Below are positions 8,843 through 17,234 of a DNA stretch of 64,000 nt, piece after piece. Positions within the stretch are counted from its first letter, which is position 1. Every line of letters starts with the position of its first letter. Source of the DNA: Bacteroidales bacterium (GTDB taxonomy: Bacteria; Bacteroidota; Bacteroidia; Bacteroidales; UBA7332); NCBI GenBank assembly GCA_028687995.1, contig JAQTZA010000007.1:134426-198425 (forward strand), read 5' to 3'. The notes below the pieces were generated by a model that had not been told where the DNA came from, ran no database searches, and was given only the letters and a program-made list of their open reading frames with translations. The position numbers and the translations under genes are program-made.

Positions 8843-10381
8843 TTAATAACCAGGATTTTGAGGAATCACCAACTCGTTGTTCGTGTCAATTTCTGTTTGA
8901 GGAATTGGCAACAACAATCGTTCATTGATATAAAACCTTTGCTCCGGCATCGGTAGCGGATTATAGTCTGCATAAAGCAATAACCAGTCCGTTTCGAACG
9001 TATGTTTTCTCAATACCTCCATTGGTTTGTTTGGATTATTATACGATTTTGCCATGCGCAAAAGGTCGAACCAACGTTGGTTTTCAAAAGCAAGCTCCAA
9101 GCGTCTTTCTTGATATACAGAATCAAGTGCCTCTTCTTTGGTCGCAAAATTCTGATATGCATCCACACCCGCTCTTGCCCTGATTCTATTCACTTCTGCA
9201 CGCGCATCATCAGGATTAGCTCCCTGAGCAAGCACTTCAGCGTGAAGTAAAATAATATCTGCATAACGAATCTCGATCCAATCATTTTCCGCTTGCAAAG
9301 CCTGTGTCATCGTTGCATCCATATACTTCGTCACATAAGGTATATACGAAGTTGATGATTTCGCCCACACATCGAAACAAGTATTTCTGCGTGTGTCTTT
9401 CGGATTAGAATAGAACATGTTCATGATTTCGAACGTCGGGTTATTATTTCCCAGTGGAGTTCCTATCTTCAAGAATTTATTGGCAGAACCCTCTGGTGCA
9501 AAAGTGCCCCAGAAAGGAGATCCAATACCAGAGCTACCACCTAGGTAACGTACAGCAAAGATTACCTCTTTATTCATCTCATTCGAAGTACTGAATATAC
9601 TTGCATAAGCTCCGGCTCCTGTCAAAAGACCATATTGTGGTGCGGCTAATACCTCTTCTAAGAGTGTTTTTGCCTTTGCCAAATTTTCAGTTCCACCTAG
9701 CATCATATAGGTTTTTGCTAACAAACTTTTTGCTGCCCATTTTGTAATGCGACCTTCATCATTAGTCGAATAAGAAGCAGGCGCTTCATCCGATGCTTTG
9801 ATCAAATCCGGAATGATGATTTCGTTGTAAATTTCAGAAACAGGTCTTCGCGTTAATTTTTTTGCTTCACTTGGCCCAATAACAGATGTTATTTTAAACA
9901 TATCACCAAACAAATTAACCAATGTGTAGTAATGATAAGCTCTCAAAAATAGCAGTTCGCCTTCATACTGTGCACGTTGCGATTCTACTGTTACATACGA
10001 ATTATCCTTTACAGAAGGTAGTACCGCATTGATGTTCGAGAGATTTTGAAAAGTATTGTACCAATAATCTCTTAAAATGGGTAAACTAGGAGATGTGGTA
10101 AACAACGCCAAATTATTCAAATCTTGGCGGGTTGTAGAGCTAGACCCTGTTGCTGCGATACATGAATTATCACTCCGTAGTTCGGTGTACATCCATTCAT
10201 CTTTAGTAACGGTAGCTAAACCAGCATAACAGCCCAATACTCCTTGATTTATACGAGTGGGTGTGGTAAAAAAGTTTACTTGTGTCAAAACAGATTCAGG
10301 TTTATCTGTCAGAAAATCAGTACAAGCCGAGAAGCTCAACAAACCTGCCAATGTGATTAATATTCCTATTTTATTTTTCAT
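8843..10381 (-). CDS. SusD/RagB family glycan-binding outer-membrane lipoprotein
   Basis: 512 residues from the ATG at 10381, where the lipoprotein signal begins (IGILITLAGLLSFSAC); a longer frame up to 10471 would put 30 charged residues before the signal and is rejected. The opening TDFLTDKPESVLTQVNFFTT and the TPR-type helices with LRAYHYYTLVNLFGDMF are the typical SusD signature, and the C-terminal YQERRLELAFENQRWFDLLR is the most conserved SusD block. SusD forms the lid of the SusC transporter and hands oligosaccharides to it. It lies downstream of susC with a 123-nt spacer. The substrate is presumably a lyase-generated oligouronide. Confidence 0.95.
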   Translation of the reverse strand: MKNKIGILITLAGLLSFSACTDFLTDKPESVLTQVNFFTTPTRINQGVLGCYAGLATVTKDEWMYTELRSDNSCIAATGSSSTTRQDLNNLALFTTSPSLPILRDYWYNTFQNLSNINAVLPSVKDNSYVTVESQRAQYEGELLFLRAYHYYTLVNLFGDMFKITSVIGPSEAKKLTRRPVSEIYNEIIIPDLIKASDEAPASYSTNDEGRITKWAAKSLLAKTYMMLGGTENLAKAKTLLEEVLAAPQYGLLTGAGAYASIFSTSNEMNKEVIFAVRYLGGSSGIGSPFWGTFAPEGSANKFLKIGTPLGNNNPTFEIMNMFYSNPKDTRRNTCFDVWAKSSTSYIPYVTKYMDATMTQALQAENDWIEIRYADIILLHAEVLAQGANPDDARAEVNRIRARAGVDAYQNFATKEEALDSVYQERRLELAFENQRWFDLLRMAKSYNNPNKPMEVLRKHTFETDWLLLYADYNPLPMPEQRFYINERLLLPIPQTEIDTNNELVIPQNPGY

Positions 10382-10504
10382 GTGATTATTTTTATTTTTA
10401 AAATTAAGGACACATGCAACTCGCATATACATGAAGTGTAGTTCTAATAACTGCTTTAATGCTCGTTTCATAATAATTTCAATTTAAACTGTGCTTTTCT
10501 TATG

Positions 10505-13500
10505 TTAGAAACTGATGTCAACACCAATGGTATAAGTTCTATTGAGTGGGAATACACCACGTTGGTAGCCATCGAGCAATGGACTGCTGTAGTTACTGCT
10601 TGTTTTCCGAGCTTCAGGATTTACGCCTCTATAATTAGCGGCCATAATATAAATCATGTTTTGAGCGGAAACATACGCTCTCAATCCACTAATGCCCATT
10701 TTCTTTGTAATTCGTGGAGAAACTTTGTACCCCAACGAGAAATCACGAAGTGCTGCATACGAAGCGTCTTCTATACAATAATCTGTAAGTAGTAAATCTC
10801 CACCAGCTGTGGTTGTAGAGTAGACTGTTTTTCCATCACCTGGAAACATCGGACTTACATATCGATTATCGGTATATGCTTTGTTCAAGCGGAGTTGTTC
10901 GTTGTAGTAAATATTTCCATTTATTACTTCTCCACCCTGAACACCTTGCCACAAAATGCTCAAATCAAAGTTTCTGTAATTAAAGGTATTGGTCATCCCC
11001 CATGTAAAATCAGGGAATGGACTTCCCAAGACAACCCGATCTTCTGTGTCTAATTTGTTATCTCCATTGGCATTCACCACCTTCAAACCGCCCACTGTTG
11101 GAATGAATTTTGAATAGGTAAATGGTACATTATTCGCATCTTTCAACGCTTTAGCAGCAGCCACTTCTTCGAAAGTGGTATACACTCCATCGCTTTTCCA
11201 TCCATAAAATTGAATAGCTGGTTGACCGACAATTGCACGATACACTTCACTACGCTCCCCGAAATTATCCTCTTTCTCCTTATCACCATAGTTTAACAAT
11301 GTATTTTTGTTTGTAGAGAAATTGGCTGTCGTTTTCCATTTGAAATTTTTTGAATCTACGTTCGTAGTGCTTAGTTCTATTTCAATTCCCTTATTGTTTA
11401 CTTTTCCAATATTATTCCAAAATGATTGGTGACCAGTAATGTACATGGCTGGTTGTTGAAGCAACAGTTGGATGGTGTTAGAATTATAGTATTCAACAGA
11501 TAAATTCAAACGGCTATTGAAAAAACCAAAATCGAAACCGTAGTTTGCTTCTTCTGTTTGTTCCCAGGTAATATCTGGATTACCTAATGCAGTGCTGTTT
11601 GAAGACATCCCAGCCGATAAGGAACCATTACCTTTTCCACTTATATAGTTGCTTGTATTTACTATATTCATATAAGAATATTGAGGGATATTGTTATTCC
11701 CTGTCAAACCATAACTTGCACGAATTTTCAGATTTGTGAGCCAATCATACTGTTTCAAGAATTTCTCTTCTGATGCTCTCCAACCAATGGAAGCTGAGGG
11801 GAAAGTTCCCCATTGGTGACCTTCAGCAAATTTAGAGCTACCATCCGAACGAATACTGGAAGAAAATATATATTTACCTTTATAAGAGTAGTTGATTCTA
11901 CCTAATAACGAAACTAATGCCTCTGAATAGTAATACGAAGTTGTACCATTTACAGAAGGACTATCGAGCAAAAGCTGAGAAGCAAGATTAAACGATAGCA
12001 TCTCTTCATCTGGGAAGTTTGTGGCAACGATTTGATTAAACTTGTCACCTGTTTTTTGCATGGTAAATCCAATCAATCCACCGAATTCATGATCTTCATA
12101 CTTCTTTGAATAATTTAATGTATTTTCTGATAATAAATCAGTGTGTAAAGTAGTTTGTCTCATCAACGCATTGGGGACACCAGCTTTGCTAGCCGATGTC
12201 TGAGCCTTGTTATTGTATTCTCGATACGAAAGATATGATCCGTTTGAAGTTTTAAATTGCAAACCGGGGAAAAGATCTATGCTCAGATACATATTGGTTT
12301 GCAACTTATAATCGTCTCTGAAAAGACTTGTCCGCTCACGAATTGATACTGGATTCTGGTTGCTCGAACTAAATGGTGAAGCACCTGATATATTCCAAAT
12401 ATCACCATTATACCCTACCCCACTAATCGAAGAACCATTAAAATCACTAGGTTGAGCATAATCTCCCGCAATTTTTCCTGTCAACGCTGATGTAGCAGCA
12501 TTGTGTCTGATAGGCATCCATGAAGGGAAACGCATATAATCAGTTAAATCAACTGCTGGTTTTTCTTGACGACTATAGATTGGCGAAAGGTTGAATCCTA
12601 ACGTAACAGCTTTCGACAAATTGATATCTACTTTGGCTCGCAGACTGTATTTATCATACGTGCTGTTCTTCATTATTCCATCCTCTTTGTTGTAATTTCC
12701 TGAAACAAAATATTTCAAGTTTTTATCACCACCTGAAGCACTCAACTGATAATTTTGAATCAATCCGTAATTTCTTAATCCTTCATCCAACCAATTCGTA
12801 GGCTGATCGATATAATTCTTCATAATTAAATAAGCCGCTCTTTCAGGATCGGTTATTTTATTGAATAACATAGTTGCGGTTGTACCGTCAACTGCCGGAT
12901 CCTGTTGACGTTGAGAAGCTTCTTTATAAAGTAAAGCGGTGTACTCTTCTGTGCTCATCATATCCGGCAAATTCAAAGCCGTGCGCACACCTGAATACAT
13001 TTTGAACGTATATTTCGGTTTTTTAATATTTCCGCTTTTTGTCGTAACCAATATTACACCACCCGCGGCGCGTGAACCATATAATGCCGCAGATGCTGCA
13101 TCTTTTAGCACTTCTATTGATTCTACATCACCCATGCTGACCATTGAGAGTCCATCTTCTACTGGAAAACCATCGACCACAATCAGCGGAGAACTATTTG
13201 CACTAATTGAGCCTAATCCACGAACACGGATTTGAGGTGCTTCCCCAGCTTGTGGGTCTGTATTGATTATCTGAACACCCGCCAATTTTCCTTGAAGAGC
13301 TTGATCTGCACGCGAAACTGCTATCTCGTCCAATTTCTCATTTTTCAAAGAAGAGACAGCGCCCGTAAGGTGCGATTTTTTCTGAGTTCCGTAAGCAACC
13401 ACGACAACTTCATCCATTAATTTTGAATCTTCCAGCAGACTTACATTTATAACAGTTGAACCAGCTGTTGATTTTTCTATAGATTTGAAGCCAATGTAAG

Positions 13501-13744
13501 AGAATACCAATGTAGATTTGGAGTTTGGGACATTAATTGAATATTTTCCGTCAATATCCGAAATTGTGCCGGTTTGACTTCCCTTTACAGTAATATTTAC
13601 ACCGATCAACGGCTCTTTATTATTATCCGTAATCAGTCCAGTCACTTTTGTTTGAGCATTTGCCCCAAAAATAGAAAGGCAAAAAAGAATGAACAACCAC
13701 GTCGTATTTGTTAAAAACCGGACGTTTTTTTTCTGTTTTTTCAT
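10505..13744 (-). CDS. SusC/RagA family TonB-dependent transporter
   Basis: 1079 residues, normal for the family. In order: signal peptide (WLFILFCLSIFGANAQ), a carboxypeptidase-like regulatory domain (about 32-105; TKVTGLITDNNKEPLIGVNI, DGKYSINVP), the SusC TonB-box region DEVVVVAYGTQKKSHLTGAVSS, the plug (IRVRGLGSISANSSPLIVVDG, VLKDAASAALYGSRAAGGVILVTTK), then the 22-strand barrel ending in aromatic GVDISF. It imports oligosaccharides across the outer membrane with energy from TonB. It is the first gene of the operon, behind a promoter with two GntR-type operators, so induction by the locus regulator is expected. Confidence 0.96.
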   Translation of the reverse strand: MKKQKKNVRFLTNTTWLFILFCLSIFGANAQTKVTGLITDNNKEPLIGVNITVKGSQTGTISDIDGKYSINVPNSKSTLVFSYIGFKSIEKSTAGSTVINVSLLEDSKLMDEVVVVAYGTQKKSHLTGAVSSLKNEKLDEIAVSRADQALQGKLAGVQIINTDPQAGEAPQIRVRGLGSISANSSPLIVVDGFPVEDGLSMVSMGDVESIEVLKDAASAALYGSRAAGGVILVTTKSGNIKKPKYTFKMYSGVRTALNLPDMMSTEEYTALLYKEASQRQQDPAVDGTTATMLFNKITDPERAAYLIMKNYIDQPTNWLDEGLRNYGLIQNYQLSASGGDKNLKYFVSGNYNKEDGIMKNSTYDKYSLRAKVDINLSKAVTLGFNLSPIYSRQEKPAVDLTDYMRFPSWMPIRHNAATSALTGKIAGDYAQPSDFNGSSISGVGYNGDIWNISGASPFSSSNQNPVSIRERTSLFRDDYKLQTNMYLSIDLFPGLQFKTSNGSYLSYREYNNKAQTSASKAGVPNALMRQTTLHTDLLSENTLNYSKKYEDHEFGGLIGFTMQKTGDKFNQIVATNFPDEEMLSFNLASQLLLDSPSVNGTTSYYYSEALVSLLGRINYSYKGKYIFSSSIRSDGSSKFAEGHQWGTFPSASIGWRASEEKFLKQYDWLTNLKIRASYGLTGNNNIPQYSYMNIVNTSNYISGKGNGSLSAGMSSNSTALGNPDITWEQTEEANYGFDFGFFNSRLNLSVEYYNSNTIQLLLQQPAMYITGHQSFWNNIGKVNNKGIEIELSTTNVDSKNFKWKTTANFSTNKNTLLNYGDKEKEDNFGERSEVYRAIVGQPAIQFYGWKSDGVYTTFEEVAAAKALKDANNVPFTYSKFIPTVGGLKVVNANGDNKLDTEDRVVLGSPFPDFTWGMTNTFNYRNFDLSILWQGVQGGEVINGNIYYNEQLRLNKAYTDNRYVSPMFPGDGKTVYSTTTAGGDLLLTDYCIEDASYAALRDFSLGYKVSPRITKKMGISGLRAYVSAQNMIYIMAANYRGVNPEARKTSSNYSSPLLDGYQRGVFPLNRTYTIGVDISF

Positions 13745-13772
13745 TTATTGATTGATTTAAGGTTTTTCAATA

Positions 13773-13801
13773 TTGGTAAACCAATATATTTGGTCGACCA
13801 A
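13773..13801. promoter_or_regulatory. Paired GntR-type operators of the susC promoter
   Basis: Two perfect or near-perfect palindromes, TTGGTAAACCAA (13773-13784) and TTGGTCGACCAA (13790-13801), are centred 17 bp apart, one on the -7 element and one on the start region. This repeats the arrangement at 1121-1149. Binding would block polymerase; the regulator gene is the next gene upstream. Confidence 0.7.
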
Positions 13802-13829
13802 AAATAGTGCTAAGTTTTAAGTTTGCAAT
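13799..13829 (-). promoter_or_regulatory. Promoter of the susC operon
   Basis: On the minus strand ATTG (13829-13826) is followed after 19 nt by TATTTTTG (13806-13799), one mismatch from TTTG-N19-TAnnTTTG. The leader would be about 50 nt. The -7 element merges into the operator TTGGTCGACCAA (13801-13790). Confidence 0.65.
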
Positions 13830-13892
13830 AGAAAAACCAGATTATTTTTACTTTTCTGCTGTAAAACATAATATCTCTGTAATTAATGGCAT

Positions 13893-13922
13893 AAAAAAAG
13901 GCTGCCTCTATGAGAAACAGCC
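13893..13922 (-). terminator. Rho-independent terminator of the GntR regulator gene
   Basis: On the minus strand GGCTG...CAGCC arms extend to a stem of about 10 bp (two G-U pairs) with a short loop, followed by seven T. It lies 27 nt after the regulator's stop and upstream of the susC promoter, so regulator and operon are separate transcripts. Confidence 0.8.
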
Positions 13923-13948
13923 CTATTCTTCAAATATTAATGAAAAAA

Positions 13949-14659
13949 TTATGTAGTCAATACTTTTGCTTTGGCAAACTCAAGAACTCCCTGCAAATGC
14001 AAATTCATGAGTTCTCCTGCACTCTTAACATCCTTATTTCTAATACAGTCTACCATTAACTTATGCTCTTCTGAAACTACTTCATTGGGTGCACAAATAC
14101 GATCTTTCAGATAAATCTGCATAATATCCGGAATAATAATCATCAACATTGCCTTAAAAACTGGATTATGAGAGGCTTCAGCGATTGCTCTGTGAAAAGC
14201 AAAATCATAACTCACTCTTTCTGGCGTATTGAAATATTTTATGTACTCGTTTAATGATTTTTCTAAATTGACAACATCTTCTTCTGTTCTTCGTTCAGCA
14301 CAAAGTTCTATAGCTTTTACTTCAAGATGGATACGAGTTTCAACTAATGACAAGAAATCATAGTCTTGCAGATTTAACACATCAGAAATTAAACCGTCAA
14401 GTGTGGTAATATCAAGTCCATTTATTACAGATCCACTCTGTGGCAAAGTTTTAATAATACCGTAAAACTCTAGTTTATGAAGCGCTTCTCTAATTTGGGT
14501 TCTTCCTACTCCAAACTCTAAAGCCATTTTTCGTTCAGCTGGTAAACGATCACCTGGCTTCAATATTCCAGATTTTATCAAATCTTTAATTTTCGCAATA
14601 ACTTTGTCGGTGGGTTTATCTAAATATTGCCCATTGCTACCCGCTGTTGATTCTGCCAT
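13949..14659 (-). CDS. GntR-family transcriptional regulator, FadR/FCD subfamily
   Basis: 236 residues. The N-terminal winged helix is clear (about 15-80: SGILKPGDRLPAERKMALEFGVGRTQIREALHKLE, then the wing GIIKTLPQSGSVI). The C-terminal all-helical FCD domain keeps the metal/ligand set: DFAFHRAI, EEHKLM and MNLHLQGV supply the Asp and His residues usual in the family. FCD regulators bind small acids such as gluconate, uronates or KDG and release TGGT-N-ACCA-type operators. Such operators lie in front of susC, the last lyase gene and this gene itself, so it is very likely the local, autoregulated repressor. It has its own promoter and terminator. Confidence 0.92.
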   Translation of the reverse strand: MAESTAGSNGQYLDKPTDKVIAKIKDLIKSGILKPGDRLPAERKMALEFGVGRTQIREALHKLEFYGIIKTLPQSGSVINGLDITTLDGLISDVLNLQDYDFLSLVETRIHLEVKAIELCAERRTEEDVVNLEKSLNEYIKYFNTPERVSYDFAFHRAIAEASHNPVFKAMLMIIIPDIMQIYLKDRICAPNEVVSEEHKLMVDCIRNKDVKSAGELMNLHLQGVLEFAKAKVLTT

Positions 14660-14685
14660 AGATAAAATTACATTATACTCATAAA

Positions 14686-14697
14686 TTGGTCTTCCAA
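14686..14697. promoter_or_regulatory. GntR-type operator in the regulator's leader
   Basis: TTGGTCTTCCAA lies between the predicted start site (near 14744) and the ATG at 14659. It matches the operator pattern in both arms with a changed centre. Its position downstream of the start suggests weak roadblock autoregulation. Confidence 0.5.
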
Positions 14698-14750
14698 TAT
14701 TTTAGTTATTGTAGACAACGTTGAAACTGTATTTATTATTGTATTCGTTG

Positions 14751-14781
14751 CAAATATAATTCCATTTTTCTTAATATCAAT
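14751..14781 (-). promoter_or_regulatory. Promoter of the GntR regulator gene
   Basis: On the minus strand ATTG (14781-14778), 19 nt, TATATTTG (14758-14751): one mismatch to the Bacteroidetes consensus. The leader would be about 85 nt and includes the operator at 14686. Confidence 0.6.
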
Positions 14782-15460
14782 AGGAGTAATACGTACTATA
14801 TGCCATATTGTCTTTCATATTTATTCGAAATGACCCTTTAGATTTCTAAATTCTCATCAGATAAAAAATTTATCATTACAATAGCAATCTCTGATTTGTT
14901 TATCACACAAATTACAAATATGAAGTCAATTGTACACTGACAAAATTATTTTCAAAAAATCTGGGGTTTTACTCAAAAAACTCGGGCGGCTAATTTCATA
15001 CTATCTTCTCAGGTAGTATTCAAATTCTCAATTTTTTCAAAATAAAAAGGGACTTTTCACAAAGTCCCTTTTTATAAGTTTCAATAGGTATTAGTTTCTT
15101 TAAGGTAAAAAAAGATTGTTTAGGTTATTCGATGCAAATATCAGCCTTTTTTTATTGCGTTCCAAATAAAAAAATATGTTGTAAAATATGTTTTTAATTA
15201 AAATGTAATAAAAATGACTTGTTTTCGTTAGACTGACATTCTAAAAACAAATATAAGACAAATATTTAAACCCGATTATATTTTGTGAATAAAATCAATA
15301 TTAGAGATTCAATTCATCACATTTTCAATCAAATATCTATTGATTTGAAAACAAAGACATCTTATTATTCAAACAGGTCTAACTATTACTCGCCGAAATT
15401 GATATTCAGAAAGTCACACATTGGGTATATTTACTGTAATTATTCCACCGATTCTGTTTA
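14782..15460. other. Long gene-free spacer between the regulator and glnS
   Basis: AT-rich and without a plausible reading frame on either strand. The only structures seen are a hairpin at 14998-15019 and a strong terminator-like hairpin at 15044-15073, listed separately. A small RNA ending at that terminator is possible, but no convincing promoter was found in front of it. Confidence 0.5.
15044..15073. terminator. Bidirectional terminator-like hairpin with no obvious parent gene
   Basis: Arms AAAAAGGGACTTT and AAAGTCCCTTTTT pair perfectly around a four-base loop, with T-runs on both strands. The nearest genes end or start 1.1 kb and 0.45 kb away, so the terminated transcript is unknown. An 8-bp hairpin (14998-15019) precedes it. 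Confidence 0.7.
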
Positions 15461-15479
15461 TTTATGAGCAATAATTCGC

Positions 15480-15487
15480 TATTTTTG
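15480..15487 (+). promoter_or_regulatory. -7 element of the glnS promoter
   Basis: TATTTTTG matches TAnnTTTG, with TTTA 19 nt upstream in place of TTTG. Start near 15494 leaves a 24-nt leader before the ATG at 15518 and rules out the longer frame from 15464. Confidence 0.5.
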
Positions 15488-15517
15488 CGAGTAATATTAA
15501 AAATCGAAAAACAGCCT

Positions 15518-17224
15518 ATGTCAATCATTGATGATTCTGCAGAGAAAAGAAGTCTGAACTTTATCGAAAATATCGTAGAAACCGATTTAAAAGAAGGTAA
15601 AAACGGAAATCGCATTCACACACGTTTTCCACCCGAGCCAAATGGATATTTACATATTGGGCATGCAAAAGCAATCTGCCTCGATTTTGGAATTGCAAAG
15701 CAGCATGGAGGTAAATGCAACCTTCGATTCGACGACACTAATCCAACGAAGGAAGACACCGAATATGTTGATTCAATCATGGAAGACATCCATTGGTTAG
15801 GATTTGATTGGGAAGATAGACTGTTTTACGCATCCGATTATTTTCAGAAACTATACGATTTTGCAATTCAACTGATCAAAGAGGGCAAAGCCTATATCGA
15901 TGATCAATCAGCAGAAGAGATTAGCAAGCAAAAAGGAACACCGACTCAAGCTGGTATTGAAAGTCCGTATCGCAACAGACCGGTTGACGAGAATCTTGAT
16001 TTGTTTCAACGAATGAATTCGGGCGAGTTTGCAGAAGGAAGCCGAGTGTTGCGTGCCAAAATAGATATGACTTCGTCGAATATGCACTTTCGCGATCCGA
16101 TTATTTATCGCATCATTCATTTCCCACATCACCGCACAGGAAACACTTGGAAAGTCTATCCAATGTATGATTTTGCGCACGGAGAATGTGATTTCTTCGA
16201 AGGTATCACACACTCGCTTTGCACACTCGAATTTGAAGTACATCGCCCATTATACGATTGGTTTGTCGATCAATTGAAAGATAAAAATGATGATTATAGA
16301 CCACGACAAATCGAGTTTAACCGTTTGAATTTGACCTATACCATGATGAGCAAACGCAAATTGCTACAATTGGTACAAGAAAATTTGGTAAATGGATGGG
16401 ACGACCCACGAATGCCAACCATATGTGGATTGAGACGAAGAGGTTACACCCCAGAATCTATCAGAAGCTTTGTAGATAAAATAGGTTATACCAAATTTGA
16501 TGGTATCATCGATGTATCGCTACTCGAATATTCGGTTCGCGAGCATTTGAATCAAATTTCAACACGAGTTTCCGCTGTAATCGACCCTATTAAACTGATT
16601 ATCACCAATTATCCTGAAGGACAAGTGGAGATGATGGAAGCTGTCGATAATCCTGAGATTGAGAATAGTCCTGTACACGAAATTCCATTTAGCAGAGAGA
16701 TTTTTATTGAAAGAGACGATTTTATGGAGAATCCTCCAAAAAAATATTTCAGACTTTCACTCGGTAATGAAGTGCGTCTCAAAAATGCCTACATCGTAAA
16801 ATGCACTGGCATCAAGAAAAATGATGTTACGGACGAGATTGAAGAAATTTACTGCGAATACGACCCCGAAACAAAAAGTGGCATGATTGGTAGTGAGCGT
16901 AAAGTAAAGGGCACATTGCATTGGGTTTCTGTAGAGCATAGTGTTCCAGCAGAGGTTCGTCTTTACGATAGACTCTTTATGGTTGAAAATCCTGCGGACG
17001 AAAGTGAATCTGATTTCAGAGAATCGCTGAATCCCGATTCGTTAAAGATATTAAGCAATTGTCGTATCGAGCCATTTGCGGCCAATGCACAACCATTAGA
17101 CAGGTTTCAATTTCAGCGCATCGGATATTTCAACGTTGACAAAGACTCAACGGCAGATCACTTAATTTTTAATAGAACCGTACCTCTAAAAGATGGTTGG
17201 GGAAAAATAAAAGACAAAGCCTAA
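15518..17224 (+). CDS. glnS: Glutaminyl-tRNA synthetase
   Basis: 568 residues from the ATG at 15518 (MSIIDDSAEKRSLNF). It charges tRNA-Gln in the cytoplasm. The class I signature HIGH appears in PPEPNGYLHIGHAKA, and the KMSKS-like loop as MMSKRK. The GlnRS-specific segments RFDDTNP and EFEVHRPLYDWF are present, and the C-terminal beta-barrel anticodon-binding domain is complete (ending near LDRFQFQRIGYF). Length equals other bacterial GlnRS. The longer frame from 15464 adds 18 residues lying over the promoter and is rejected. A TPR gene follows after 10 nt and may be cotranscribed. Confidence 0.96.
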   Translation: MSIIDDSAEKRSLNFIENIVETDLKEGKNGNRIHTRFPPEPNGYLHIGHAKAICLDFGIAKQHGGKCNLRFDDTNPTKEDTEYVDSIMEDIHWLGFDWEDRLFYASDYFQKLYDFAIQLIKEGKAYIDDQSAEEISKQKGTPTQAGIESPYRNRPVDENLDLFQRMNSGEFAEGSRVLRAKIDMTSSNMHFRDPIIYRIIHFPHHRTGNTWKVYPMYDFAHGECDFFEGITHSLCTLEFEVHRPLYDWFVDQLKDKNDDYRPRQIEFNRLNLTYTMMSKRKLLQLVQENLVNGWDDPRMPTICGLRRRGYTPESIRSFVDKIGYTKFDGIIDVSLLEYSVREHLNQISTRVSAVIDPIKLIITNYPEGQVEMMEAVDNPEIENSPVHEIPFSREIFIERDDFMENPPKKYFRLSLGNEVRLKNAYIVKCTGIKKNDVTDEIEEIYCEYDPETKSGMIGSERKVKGTLHWVSVEHSVPAEVRLYDRLFMVENPADESESDFRESLNPDSLKILSNCRIEPFAANAQPLDRFQFQRIGYFNVDKDSTADHLIFNRTVPLKDGWGKIKDKA

Positions 17225-17234
17225 AGTGCTTAGA

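Noticed and set aside
10382..10471. N-terminal extension of SusD by 30 residues
   Set aside because: SusD lipoproteins start with the signal peptide; the ATG at 10381 gives exactly that.
15464..15517. N-terminal extension of glnS by 18 residues
   Set aside because: The extension overlaps the -7 element and lacks similarity to GlnRS N-termini.
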